Positions 10,505 to 22,348 of a stretch of DNA of 64,000 bases are shown one piece after another. The position numbers were made by a program, and so were the translations under genes. The stretch covers positions 1,669,665 through 1,733,664 of the forward strand of contig NC_090618.1 in NCBI RefSeq assembly GCF_004359215.1, written 5' to 3'. This stretch comes from Bremia lactucae. Taxonomy: Eukaryota > Oomycota > Peronosporomycetes > Peronosporales > Peronosporaceae. The notes beneath the pieces were generated by a model, which saw nothing but the letters and a program-made list of their open reading frames with translations, ran no database searches and was not told the origin of the DNA. The first letter of the stretch is position 1, and every line of letters begins with the position of its first letter.

Positions 10505-10894
10505 GCACGGCGTTGCTGCTTAACCAAACGTCGATTTAGCGGCGACTTGCGTGACTGCGGCAACACACGCACGTCCGCTGACACGCTAGGCACCACAAGT
10601 CCTCCACACTTTTCACAAATGAAGTCGAGGACTGATTGCGGGGAGCTGTGCGTGGCTCGAGCGAGCAAGCTGCATCATCGAGGCACTAAAACCCAAGTCA
10701 TAATATCGATTCGTAACATAATTCGATCTTAGCAATGGAGGAGCGTACATCATGTGGTGCGCGAGCGTCGAATTCGTTGGCAATAGCGCATGGGCGGAGG
10801 TCCAAAGATACGTAAAGCGTTTCTCCAATTGCCGCGTGTGTTCAGCGCTTGTCACCTTGATTTCGGGGAGATGGAGTGGCGCGTGAGCTTCCAT
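10505..10894 (-). pseudogene. second RPP21-like copy, 5' part
   Basis: The minus strand starts at ATG 10894 with the same protein as the gene at 6179 (MEAHAPLHLPEIK...). An extra base near 10642 shifts the frame just before the first zinc-binding CxxC. At 10505 it meets CRN copy B. The 19 bases gcacggcgttgctgcttaa at 10505-10523 also end the other half at 9037-9055. Confidence 0.82.
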
Positions 10895-11315
10895 TACTGC
10901 ACACGATTCGTGTGATAAATTCATACAGGTAATTGACCAAAAATGGGTAAAACCATAATACACGACGATTTGTTCCTTACGCATCAATACAAAGCTCAAA
11001 GACAAAACAAAATACGACACTTTTAGAGCGTGTTGCCTTTCCAGAATTAAAAATACAATGTATGAAAAGTGCTTTTGAGCGTGGCATCACATCTGGTGGC
11101 AAGACGCGGCGTCTAAGTTTATTGGATGGCTACGAATATATCGACAGTTAAATTCTTCAAGAAAGCTCTCATCCGAGTGTGACAAAAAAAACAACACCAA
11201 TTCAGATATTTCAATTCAATACTTCGGAAGATGCATTGTATAGAATAGAATGTACGTCAAAGCAATCTGTATTGATTATAATAAAGCAAACATGATGCAA
11301 ACCGAGTTCAATTAA

Positions 11316-13635
11316 CTAGATTCTTCCAGTGCCAATCTCGATGAAAATGACCAGCATTTTGTCGCAGAGCCTCGTGCTGCCATCATTCATGCACTGTACT
11401 TTCTGCAATTCTTGATTCTCCATCCCAGCGTCGACCCACCTGAAATGCGATAAACATTTATCGTTGACAAATTGTGTTCTCGCACAAATGCTGCATATGT
11501 TTCTTCCCTCGTGAAATATTCTTTCTGCAATCCCCTCGTCAGTACCAAATGCACTTTGGATTCAGCCGGTACACGCGACAGAATCTTTCTTATTGTCTCG
11601 AGCGACAGAGGCTGCTCCTCGTCGTTGCATTCGCCAGATATCAGCCCGGAATCAATACGAAAGTCGATCGTTTCACTGTTGGCAATTTGGACGAAATTGT
11701 CCAACTTTAATTCGTCATTAAGCAGCCAAGCTGGCCATTTTACGTTTGGAGGAGACAAGAATGGAACGACCCAATTCCCGCGTGTCTCAAAACCTACAGG
11801 AAAATCTATCTTCACATCTTGTGACCTGACGCCCAACTCGTACAAAAGCCGACCCAAAAATGTCGGTAATGCCACCCCGCCGAGTCCGTCAACATGACTC
11901 GCCAACACGACGGCCGCTGACACCAATGCTTCGAGACGCTGCCCATCGTTGATAGGCTGGTTGGTATTATGAAAATACATTGTGGTAGTCGACACTGACG
12001 CTAGGACCTCACGCAAGGGATGGTTAAACGGACGATAACATAAACCGCCGGTCATAGTCAAGTGTAGTAGCACGTCATTCGCTGGGTGAGGAAACACACT
12101 ACGACATTCCCAGGTACGTTTGTCTTCAGCTTTGATCTTGGCTTCGTTGCTTTTGATATCTGCGACTTTATACAGTTCGCCGGTTGGCGTCAGCATCAGC
12201 CTGAACATCGTCTTTTCATCTAAGCAAGCATAATGACTGTCAATCAAATTCACTTTACCGTCTTCAGCACGATAAATTGAGCAGAGCAACAAGCACAGCT
12301 GACCAATCTTGAACTCGTGATATCGTTTTGGCTTCAAATTGGCAAACATTGGTGCCAAATGTCCAACCAGCGCATTTAAGTAATTTGCTGTATTGCTGCC
12401 CTCACTCCACCGATTTTTCCGCATATACTGGACAGCTGTCCAAGCGAAGAGCGGCCGACTATTAGCGATAATGCCTTGTAAAATGGTTGGCAGTATCATA
12501 ATGTCACTGTCGATTGCAGTACGAGGTAAAAGTGGATGCACTATGCACCACAGATATTTGAAAGTGTTTCTAGATCCAGCGGAATCGGTACCAAGTTTCG
12601 TGCCGTGCCGTTCGTGGAGCTGACTATCACAACAAGTCCAAACGATCGAAATATGTTTCTCATGAGACGAAGTCGACATTTTTGATCAAAAGCCTCGTTG
12701 GTGTTTGATGTGGCTTCTCTGTCAATTTCACGTGGAAATTCATCTAGGAAAAAGATGAAAGGCTTCTTTCCACTCGCAGCTCGATCTTCGAGTGCCGTTT
12801 TCACAGCTTGGCGAGTCTTAACGGTTTCATCAATTTTATTTTTTCCTAGCAGTGCAGCTTGAATAAATCCATAAAGAGACAGATTCTCCTCTATACCTCG
12901 CAATTTTGTAATGCTGCCGATATCGCCCCGATCTTTTAAGTTTTGAAAGTCTTTATCAAGGCAAAAGCTGAAAGCATCGGTGCGTGATGAATACGCTGCA
13001 CTGATGTCTTGTACTTTATCAGGTACCTTATTACACCATATGTAGAAAACATCAAATTCTCCTGTGGCGTTCAAGTTGAATGCCATTTGCGTCTTTCCCA
13101 TACCAGACGAGCTTTCCAAAACAACAAACGGTGTGGTGTCAAAATTGCCTTCGAGGATTGCGCGGATTGCTTTCGAGAGTGACTCGACTTGTTCATGCCT
13201 CGCAAGTGTCTTGGAGAGAGACTCATACTTTCCACAAATCTGGCTTCGTCGCTGTTCGGCGAAATGGTGAGTGGGACCTCATTTGGAAGCACCACCAGCA
13301 CGTGAATTTGGTTTGGCTGCGACGCGGGCATTTGGTTTTCGTTTAGACAATCCTCGAATAGGCCAAATTGGATCTAATGGCTTACAATTAAGCATACTTT
13401 TGATGTCATCATCCACATTTCCCTTTTTGAGTTGCTGTGCACTCGGCTCGCTAACGACAGCCACGCGTCCCCCTTCCTCGCCAAGTACAGTTCGAGTTTG
13501 CGAGTATCGCATTTAATTATGTTTGGATTCTTAGTTTTAATAACGTCCTTTAAGTCCCCGCATTGACTCCTTTTCGTCGATATCCACATAGAATACGTCT
13601 TTCACTCCGATTAGGGCACATACGAGCTCCACCAT
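11316..13635 (-). pseudogene. CRN effector copy C, near full length but frameshifted
   Basis: The minus strand starts at ATG 13635 (same N-terminus as copy D) and shows the LFLAK-type motif (LYLARKGDAWLS), the DWL-like part, HVLVVLP, Walker A SSSGMGKTQ, FIFFLDEFP and a long C-terminal region to a stop at 11316-11318. The C-terminal region matches copy A and has no motif I can name. At least four frame breaks are visible (near 13560, 13455, 13230 and 12600), plus a 13-base difference from copy A near the end. Some breaks may be assembly errors, since long open stretches remain (11387-12679, 12541-13119). Confidence 0.88.
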
Positions 13636-14199
13636 TTGTGTTTTGTCTTTCTTTTTCGAATTGTGAACCCGAAAATCCGCAAGAGTAACGAGCCCTCTCC
13701 CAAGAGGTCGCAAGATCTCGAGGGTTAGGGTTTTATTTCAAACCATAAAAATATTCAATTTCATTTGATTGGCGTAAAATATATCACATAGCGCAACATG
13801 CATGATGTAACGGGACGAAGTTGTCCCAATGTTTCACTAATTTATTAAGCACAATTTGTGTAACGGGAAGTACGTAACATAAGAATTATTTCCTAAGAAC
13901 GAAAGGAAATAAGCAAAGAAGTGCAACTAATTAGTTTTATTAATTATTTGACTGAAAAGAAATAATATTACCAAATATGGTAATATCGACGCAACAAAAT
14001 TAGGCAAGATATGAGATCTATCGATAGGTTGATTTGGTCAGAATCAACCTAACCTTTTTTCACACAGATGACAGTCTATATAGCTATTTTACTAGAATTA
14101 GACGGAATGACTTCTCAATCTACCTAGAATATGACTGTGAGCCTGCTAGTATACATTGAGCTAGAGTATTATACAGTGTATCTGCTATAATACAGATTC

Positions 14200-15360
14200 C
14201 TAACGTTGTTCGATGAGGGAGAATGGAGAATCTACGATCGATCCTCTTGTATCTTCCGATGCAACCAACCTTGCATTTGTTGCTTGAGGAACCTCACAGC
14301 GAATAAATGTGGGTTGACTTGCATAAAACCACCAATGTGGGTTGACTTGCATAAAACCACCAAGTGAGCGAGAACACCGAAGTTGTTTCAATACACACTT
14401 GATCGAGGCTTGGTCTTCTTCAGATTGAGAACGACGCATGGAAGCTCGTACATGAGCGCTGAACGTCGTATAGATGACACGGAGTGCTGGTAGCAACGGT
14501 GTTGGTGCGCGCTGTCGGAACAGACAGTCGTTGCGCACGGTCCACACAAAGTGAAGGACGATCGCACGCATGATCTGCCATAGGTCTCCCAACATGCCGA
14601 TGTGTTCTTTCCACTCGTCAGTTGGTGTGGGTCGACGTCCAAGTACAATGTCGATCCACTTTGGGGCGTAGGTGAAGAACGAAGACCAGTCACGAAACAT
14701 CACTGGCCATAGTTCAGAGGGCAATACGCACTCGAAAAACAGATGTTGTTCTGTCTCCACTGCAGAACACCCATCACGGATGCAATATATGATCTGCGGG
14801 TGAGCGTCTCGCAGGAAAGAGAAGCGAGATCGTACTGGCAACAGACGCATTGCCAGTCGATACTGGAGATCTTCATACACCGGTAGCAGTATCTTTCTCA
14901 GATGTTTGCACAGTCGCACAAACCTCTTGCTGTCATCTGCTGTGGCTCGAACGTGGTGTAGTTGGATGGGGTGAGGTTTCTATGGTGTTGGTGGTTGCCA
15001 CACGATAGCGAGCAGCTGGGATAGGGGAATCGAGGGAACAATATGTGTTCGTTCCCCAACCTTCACTCCAACGTAAGGAGCTCGAGAGATCTCCGTGTCG
15101 TTTGTAATGGGGACTACTGAGTTGGTTTCGCACAGTCCGATCAGTCGCTGGAAGACTTGTGTGGCTTCAACATGGATTGCGCGGAGCCACTTGTATTGCT
15201 GGTAAGCTGGTACAGCAGTGTACTGGTAGTCGATATGAGAGCGAGCAAAAGCGTCGACGTTTGGCCATGAACCATCCGGACATAGGAAGTCAGAGAGACT
15301 TCTTATCTGGAAAGCGTTGGCGACGTGTTGACGATAACTGCGCTGGGGCTCTGCAACCAT
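14200..15360 (-). pseudogene. LINE ORF2 C-terminal part (zf-RVT region)
   Basis: There are two open stretches in different frames: 15360-14980, and 14919-14200 with YRLAMRLLPVRSRF, IYCIRDGCSAVETEQHLFFE and LHFVWTVRNDCLFR. The latter is the Cys/His-containing zf-RVT region found after the RT of plant- and Tx1-like LINEs. A 28-bp tandem duplication (14307-14362) near the end repeats a short peptide in a shifted frame. Confidence 0.75.
14307..14362. repeat. 28-bp perfect tandem duplication
   Basis: The unit atgtgggttgacttgcataa (first 20 of 28 bases) occurs twice, at 14307-14334 and 14335-14362. It lies in the LINE ORF2 end; 28 is not a multiple of three, so it shifts the frame. Confidence 0.95.
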
Positions 15361-15504
15361 ACAGAAGCTACGACGCTGGACTTCTGAAGTGTCAATTCGA
15401 GTTGCCTTGACATACTGGAACTCGGACGGACCATGGAACTAGATCGGTTGTCTGAGCAGGTATGTGAGACGAGCTGGAGGATTGAGATCACGCCATGTGA
15501 CTTC

Positions 15505-16539
15505 TTACTTGAGCGAGTACCACAGACACCACACCACTCTCCACCATTGGGACAAGACACACCGCTTGAGTAGTGCACCATGTCGCAGCGGACTGATCGT
15601 CAGGAAGTCGAGTGGCTGCCATGGGCCCCAACCTGGGAGAGCAAGCAATAGAAGTGTTAATCCTGCAGTGGTCCAGTTGCGTGTCGTCGAGGTTGAGGCA
15701 GCGACAAACTGGAGCAACTGTTGGAGCTTCTGACGCTTGAGTGAAGCTTCGATGCTGGGGATGTGCAATCCACCCTCCGAGCGTGGTTGATACAGGAACT
15801 CCTTGGCGATCAACTGGATATGCTTGGCGTTGCGTTCGTAGCGACGACTGAGCACGAATCGGTTGAGTGTCGACTGCCACTTCTTGACAATGCGGTCAGG
15901 AACTGGGACATGTACCGTGTAGTGCCAGAGCCGAGAAAGAACCATGGTGAGCGCGATGAGTAGACGACCTCTCAAGGTTCGTGCTCGACGGAACCAGAGC
16001 AGGAAACCTTCATAGAAGCGTCGATCCAGGAACTCGATGATGGCATCGTCCGTTGTGTCTTGACCGAAGAGGAGACCGAGAAACTTGACATTCCCGCCTC
16101 TCTGCAGTACCTTGATGCCAGGGATAACTGGGGCTTCACGTATCCGATGCAGTGGCATCAAAGAACACTTGCTCAAGTTGAGCTTGGCACCAGAGCCATC
16201 GCAATACACCTGGACAAGTTCGAGTTGCGCTTGGATACCTTGTATCGAGCTAGAGAGCAACGTCGAGTCATCAGCGAAGAACAATCCGGGAACTGTGTGA
16301 TCCTCTGTCAGACAGATGCCATGTTCTTCGTGTTGACGTAACAGATTACCCAATGGTTTGATGACCATTAGAAAGAGCAATGCTGAGAGCGGGTCACCTT
16401 GTTTGACACCGCGTGTCGGACAGATTGCTGGCTGGATGTGACCATTGATCAGAAGGTGAGCCTGTTGACCTGTGTACAGCAGCTTCACCCAGTCGGAGAA
16501 GGCTCCACCACAGCCCATGCGATCAAGCACTTGGAACAT
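15505..16539 (-). pseudogene. LINE ORF2 reverse transcriptase core
   Basis: The minus-strand stretch shows RGVKQGDPLSALLF and the catalytic FADDST, then KFLGLLFG and a thumb-like region. It is one frame away from the endonuclease part upstream, with an in-frame stop and a frameshift between 16560 and 16690, and it loses frame again at 15505. Confidence 0.9.
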
Positions 16540-16682
16540 ATAATTCCAGTTGACTCGGTCTTACGCTTTTTCTAAGTCATCAACATGGCGTAGGCCTCTT
16601 CATCTCTTGCAGTCACGAGATCTTGCAGATCAGCCAGAAAGCGAATGTGGTGATGGATGGATCTACCCTTCACGAACGCCTT

Positions 16683-18401
16683 CTAATCGACGTGGATCAG
16701 TTTGGGTAGGGAGAGCTGTAGTCGATACGTCAGTGTCTTGGACAGAGCTTTGACGTCGACTCCCATGAGCGAGATCGGTCGAAAGTTTCCCGGATCGGCC
16801 CGGGAACCCTTCTTGTGCAAGAGACAGACTGCTGACTGAGGCTGGGAGTATAGGAGCTCACCTCGTGCTAGCTGATAGTTGAACACGATGCTTAGACATT
16901 CACCAAAGACATCAGTTGCAACTTGATAGAAACCAGCTGTGAGTCCATCCATCCCAGGAGCAGAGCTGGCCTTCATGTGTTTAGGTGCGTCAGCCAAATC
17001 GGCGCCGGAGATTGGAGTGTTCAGCAGATCTTGTTCTTCTGTCGAGAGCCGCTTTTCGATCGTACTCAGCAACTTCCGACTTTTACTGGAGTTGGTTGGC
17101 GGCGTAGATTCAGCTGGACTGTCTCGATCTCCCATGATAGATCCCCAGTGAGCTCGGAATCCCGCTGAGATATCTTGGGAGTTGTGTGAGACACGTCCAT
17201 TCGATGTCTGGACTTCTTCGATACTGACTCGACGGAGTGAAGTGTCTAGTGGTCGGAAGAAGTATTTGGATGACGTCTCAGCATGTTGAGCTTGGAAGTC
17301 GAAGGCAGCGTCTTGGTTATAGCAACTAGATCTGTTCACACAGTCCCGGTATGCTTCCATAGCGGTATGGAAACCAGCCTGGGATACGGGGTGACGATCT
17401 TCGCGGAATCGCTTCGCTGCGTCGTCGAGTGTCTTGCGAGCTATTTCGACTGCAGCTTCATTTTGGGATCGAAGTTTGCGTTGGAGTGCCTGCAGAAGCC
17501 GACGGACTGACTTCTTCCATTGTTCCCAGACCTTGCCTGGGTTCTTGGCGGCTTGGATATCTTGCAGTAGTTGCTGAGCCTCACCCTGGATGGCTTCAAC
17601 CACCTCCGGGTACTCAAGCAGATAAGCTGGGAATCTCCAATATCCACGACCATGCAACTGGGACATGGAGCGGAGTGTGACTTGGTGCACCAAGTGGTCA
17701 CCTGCACCCTTGGGTTCGAAGTACTTGGCATCGCCGTACACTGCGTTGCTGAAGTCTTCAGACATGAGGATGTAGTCGAGTCGGTTTTTACGTGGCTGAG
17801 GACCTGTGTACACTCGTTCATCTGGATGGTGGATGCGCCAGGAATCTACCACTCCAAGCTGACCGAGCCAACCGAGGCATGCACTGCGTCCAGGACGAGC
17901 ACGAAGCGAGGGTTGAGATGAGTCCATGCTTGGATCCAGAGGTGTGTTGAGGTCGCCGAGCACGAGGTGCGTCGCATTGTCTTCGAACAAGTCGACTCGT
18001 AGGTGATCGAAGAACACCAACTTGTCGGAGTCGTTGACAGGCGAGTAGACATTGTGGATGTATATGGGAGCATTCCCAACTGACACTCGGATCACTAGAT
18101 AGCGACCTGGGACTGTCAGATCGGGAAGCTCCACGACAGTGTCGAAACCTGGGAAGTCCGAGCGGAGTACAGTCAGCACTCCACCTGACCGACCGGTAGT
18201 CTGGGTTGAGCTGCTAGCACCCGGATCACTGACAAAGAGTTTGTGCTGGAATCGGGCGTCGTGGTTGAACTTGAGTGTGTCGAGATGATGAGAATCACGT
18301 AGTTTGGTTTCTTGGACACAAGAGACGCTGTGTCGCTGAAGAAAATTTTCAATCAGCAGATGGTCATTCTTCTTGATCCCATTGGTGTTGACTGTCAGCA
18401 A
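16683..18401 (-). pseudogene. LINE ORF2 endonuclease and N-terminal RT
   Basis: This is an open frame of 572 codons. It begins with an AP-endonuclease-like domain (VNTNGIKK, CVQETKLR, GDLNTPLD, RLDYILMS, GDHLVH), which nicks target DNA, followed by a linker and the start of RT (SSAPGMDGLTAGFYQ, FRPISLM). It ends at a stop in the RT domain just before the KGRSIHHH stretch that follows in the same reading. Confidence 0.9.
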
Positions 18402-18450
18402 GCTGACGCCTTGCCACGAAATCTTGGCTGTGTCTACTGTTTCGACAACA

Positions 18451-19397
18451 TTACGAACTCTGACTGAGTGGGCCAGTCACGAGTGTGAGTTGATCGTCTA
18501 CCTTCTGTAACTGGAGTACGCTTGCATCGTCTGGGTAGAAGCCATCACTGGCGCGAAGGGCTTCAAGGTCGTTCAGCATGGAACCCTGCCATTGGACAGC
18601 TTCCCAAAGTTTGAAACAGATCTCTCCAAGCTTGGATCTCAACAGTGCCAAAAGCAAGTTGGGGTGAAGAAGGCGACGATTGTGTGCTGGAATCCACGCG
18701 ATCGACATACCAGTCACATGTTCGAGCCAGTAGTCTTTCTCGAAGATTCTCGGCGCCGTGCACATGAGCATGAGCTCAAAGAAAGCCAGTGCTCTGGATG
18801 CACGCACAAGCTCTTTTGTGCTGTCTGATGGTGTCTTCCACCATGCAGCCACACGTTGGAACAGCTCCTCTGGTTTCTTCGGAACCTTGTCACCAAGGTG
18901 TTTGGCCCACTTGTTCGCGAAAGTGGTCGACTTATCTGGATCTGTCGCGCTCAGCACACGGTTGATCAGGTGTAGGTGAGCCAAGTCGCTGACATGAGAG
19001 CTGGTGGCAGACATCTCTTGGAGTAACACGGTATTGAAGGCGAGGGGCGTTGAACACGATGCGTAGTACACCACCGTGTCTGCGTTGTTGGTATTTCTCA
19101 ACACCTTACGCGACCCCGAAATCTTGGAATCAGCAACCGCAAGGCGATCTGGCGATAGCTGGAGATCGGCTGTCTCTTCAGTGTCTCCATCTCTGCGACG
19201 ATCTCTTGGATTGGCATCGGTTTCTCGGTCTTCACAACGCTGGTGTGATGCTTGGTAAGGAAATGGCTGGCTTCCTTCGACTCACTTAACTGGGCTGGAG
19301 CCTTCACCGTGCGAGGCACGATCTGGAAACGTGGACCATGTTGCTCATCGAGAGTGGCCGAGCAACAGGCGAAATTAACCTCAACCTTGCTAAGCAC
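18451..19397 (-). pseudogene. LINE ORF1-like remnant
   Basis: Two open stretches in different frames (19397-19098 and 19104-18451) lie upstream of ORF2, as ORF1 of a LINE would. They encode basic and helical sequence such as LAHLHLINRVLSATDPDKS and WAKHLGDKVPKKPEEL. No conserved motif is recognised; the position is the only argument for the ORF1 call. The 5' end is cut by the gap. Confidence 0.5.
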
Positions 19398-19406
19398 GTC
19401 AAAGTA

Positions 19407-19506
19407 NNNNNNNNNNNNNNNNNNNNNNNNNNNNNNNNNNNNNNNNNNNNNNNNNNNNNNNNNNNNNNNNNNNNNNNNNNNNNNNNNNNNNNNNNNNNNN
19501 NNNNNN
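19407..19506. other. assembly gap (100 N)
   Basis: Exactly 100 N, at the 5' side of the LINE. Confidence 0.99.
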
Positions 19507-20396
19507 GGAACCTCCCGTCACATCACGAAATTTAATGTTTAATAAATAATTTATGATTATAAAATAGAATTGAAGAAGAATAATAGTAGGGGGAGTTGCT
19601 ATATTCACACCCTTTTTCCTTAAACACACACCATTCCTGCAAAATCTTATAATCACACCCTGCCGGACAGAATCAAACGTTTTATACACTTCGCTGCTAT
19701 TCCCGATTTTCCAAAAATAATAATGTTCCACTTCATGGAATGTTAGACGTAAATGGCACGGCAACTGCCTCTACCGCAACCAGATCTCTGCTTCCGTAGG
19801 GCGCGCAGCCGCTTTAAGTACTGTATGCATCCGGCGACGTTACAGCGGCAGCTCGATACTGCCTATATCCATTAAACATGCCCTTTTTAAGGCTTGATGT
19901 CACGAACGCTGAAAACCCGGTATATATTGACTCGGACGCCCCTGTGCGCGGTACGTGTGCAAAAGTAGCAAATATCCTGTGAATAGTGCGTGAGCGTGCG
20001 TATGCTCCCGAAGGGGGTACTGCAGAAGATAGTGCTACCGCACCTTATCCGAAATCATATCGCCAGCCAAACCTAACGACCAAGAGGTTGCGGGCTATTG
20101 CCGACTTAAAATTGACAACCCACGACTTTGCCAACTGTGTAAGCAATATCGAGCCGCTTATGCGTGAATAAATCATGTATGGTCTTGTGCAAACGAACAT
20201 CTTGAAGCTTTTCAATTTATAAGTGAAAACGTCTCTTTCGTAGTTCACTGCGGACAATGACGTTCACTTGACCACAATGGACCTCTCATTATGCTGGCAA
20301 TATCACGCAATTCGCCAAAATGACTACGAATAAACGAATGTGCCCCGCTGACGCACTGAAATCGTGACCAAGCGGCTAAATTTTGCGAGGCTCACC
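19507..20396. other. stretch with no recognised gene
   Basis: About 0.9 kb without a gene or repeat I can name. A 61-codon open frame at 19986-20171 has no recognisable motif. Confidence 0.5.
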
Positions 20397-20931
20397 GCGT
20401 AACCGGCTAAAGTCTCCCTAATTTTACATAGTCCCCGTTAAGCACACTTTGTGTACTTAAGGGGATAGTCAATAACTTTAGTCAAGTAATTAGATCCACC
20501 ACTCGGGTGTGGTTCACATTGTGACCCACCCTTGTGTATGTGTACACATAGGTGCAATTACATTGGAAGGGATGACGACTAGCGTCATCCGTTTTGCGAG
20601 GAATTCCGAAATTTACGCTCGCAATACATATTAGTGTCTATCGACAGAGACAGCATTTTATGATTAGTTATAACAGGATTTAATATTTGATACGATATAA
20701 CATAAATCAGTCTGAAAATTACTACATACTTGATAAGTGCGCACGAGGAGACGAATTACCAATCCCGTGACGACACTTTACCAGAGTGCTTAGTGTGTTG
20801 GGTGAGGTCGCTTGCGCGCCCACCACAACTACCTCACTGCACGCAAGAGAAGCAGATGCAAACCGCTTCCTCGCTGTGCTAGGGTGTGTGCTTAAGTAGA
20901 GCGTGGCCGCATTACGACGTGCCCGTCTACA
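20397..20931 (+). repeat. solo LTR, gypsy family A (diverged)
   Basis: The stretch runs from gtaaccggctaaagtctccc to gcccgtctaca and aligns throughout with the LTRs at 22349-22905 and 39910-40462. Shared blocks include a cctaattttacatagtccc-like start, the hairpin around tgacgactagcgtcatc, gcaatacatatt, gtgcgcacgag and ctgcacgcaagagaag. No internal gypsy sequence adjoins it. Confidence 0.85.
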
Positions 20932-21424
20932 GATGTGGTAGGTAGTATCATGAGCGCAAGGTATGACAGTAGCTTCATAAGCTTGGTCACAAACCGTGCT
21001 TGAAAGAGTCAATACACATCGAGCAAGCGGACGTAAATCCGTAGTACTTTACTTCATCAGACTTCAAACACGCCCATATCCAAATTCCAACTGCTTGGAT
21101 GCGTTTTCTTGATAACATTCTTAGCAATAAAAAGTGAGGCTTTAAGCTGACGTAAAAAATGGGGATCTTCATTTGCAGTTAAATGATGATTGGCTCCTTT
21201 TTACTAAGACTCGGAATGAGCTTCAGGTTATCGAAACTTTACTTGTAAAGCTCTTAGCCGCCGCTACTTTATACATCAGCCTCACACAACCGTGTCCATC
21301 GCATGTTTTTTTATCTAATCACTTTAATTAGGGTACCAGCTGGGTATTCCCTCTCTAACTTGAACTCTGTAATCATATATCAAGTGCTTTTCCGGGGGTC
21401 TTTTGTTCTTACGAGAAGGATGGC
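20932..21424 (+). repeat. duplicated non-coding segments
   Basis: 20937-21040 repeats 8666-8773. 21092-21345 (tgcttggatgcgtttt onward) repeats 40465-40715, and 21345-21545 repeats 40945-41136. No gene was seen before the polymerase fragment. The two loci share segments in the same order but with an insertion in the second. Confidence 0.7.
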
Positions 21425-22011
21425 ATGGTACTGTCGAGTGGCCTGTTTTGTCCTGTATGCAAGGCAGATTTCTGGGGGGTTGATCAAGAAGGCATTAACG
21501 GGAATCGTGGTGATGATTTTGAAGCGATTCTTTCCAATCGACTTCATCTTGCAACGCGTCAAGCCACGAAGAAATACTACGAAGCGTGGACGATTTGTAC
21601 GGACGTGACGTGTAAGACACGGACATAGAAACAATCGCTACGCGGGAATGGCAACATTTGCTCCGCGGTGGGATGCCGCGCACCGATTACGCTCGAGTAT
21701 CCCGACAGTGCGTTGTATACGCAATTAAAGTATTTCGAGTCGCTTTTTAATGTCGAGCGTGCACGAAAGAAGATTCAAGCGCGTGTATCTGGATTGCGTG
21801 AGACAATCGACGTGCCAAGGTTCTCCGAGCGTCATGATGCGGTGCTGCAGAAGTTGCTTACTCAAGTGGAAGAGGTACGACTGTTGTCGAGGATTAATAT
21901 ATTGTTGAAAAGGTGGGTTCTAATGGAGGAGGTTTTGTCGTTTGCAGACTGTAGAACGGAATGAATACAATTGGGTGAAACCTTCCATCTGGCAGACGTT
22001 GTTCACATGAT
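21425..22011 (+). pseudogene. DNA polymerase alpha catalytic subunit, C-terminal zinc-binding fragment
   Basis: The pieces are GLFCPVCKADFWG, YYEAWTICTDVTCKTRTR and LEYPDSALYTQLKYFESLF, then RARKKI and LTQVEEVRLLSR. They match the C-terminal zinc module of POLA1-type polymerases (the IC..PTC..RTR and YSDKSLYTQL-like blocks), which binds the B subunit and primase. The frame shifts near 21625 and near 21900. After an intron-like stretch (ending tttgcag near 21950) the last exon reads TVERNEYNW to WQTLFT and stops at about 22011. Only the C-terminus is present, so this is a displaced, broken duplicate. A shorter copy lies at 40950-41136. Confidence 0.78.
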
Positions 22012-22059
22012 GACAATCCTTTGTCATTGCTTTTGTTGTCGTGTGCTCTTGTACGAAAG

Positions 22060-22348
22060 ATGGTGTTTTAATGCGTGAAAATTGGATTCATTACGACTCG
22101 AATAGTTGCCATTCTTTGCGTGCTTTTGCATTCTCACAGAGTCGAGCTACATGAAAATACAGTGCATGTTTAGCTTGAATACATATGAAAGAAGGCCCTT
22201 GTTTCACGTTCACTGTATCCAATAATAGGCCCTCTTCTTCTGTAGCATGGATCGATTTGCTGAACTCGAGACTACGCTCGAGGTGTCATTGTTACGAATT
22301 AAAAAGTGTATTTCATAACATTTTCGACACAGCAAAAAAGCTCATGCT
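22060..22348 (+). other. unidentified duplicated segment X, second copy
   Basis: This is the reverse-complement counterpart of 7190-7520. From ATG 22189 it reads MKEGPCFTFTVSNNRPSS, then VAWIDLLNSRLRSRCHC and FHNIFDTAKKLML, and is cut at 22349 by LTR family A. No function is recognised. Its position just downstream of the polymerase alpha end suggests both were copied together. Confidence 0.45.

Larger units (their letters stand above)
14088..19406 (-). mobile_element. non-LTR retrotransposon (L1/Tx1-like LINE), decayed
   Basis: The element reads right to left. ORF1 remains at 18451-19397, followed by ORF2 with AP-type endonuclease, reverse transcriptase and a C-terminal zf-RVT region down to 14200. 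Its 5' end is lost in the N gap at 19407. Its 3' end joins, at 14088, the LTR relic upstream of CRN copy C, exactly where that sequence stops matching its twin at 8390. No poly-A tail is visible at the 3' end. Confidence 0.85.

Noticed and set aside
19986..20171. 61-codon open frame as a gene
   Set aside because: No motif, no homologous copy in the window, short, and between repeats.
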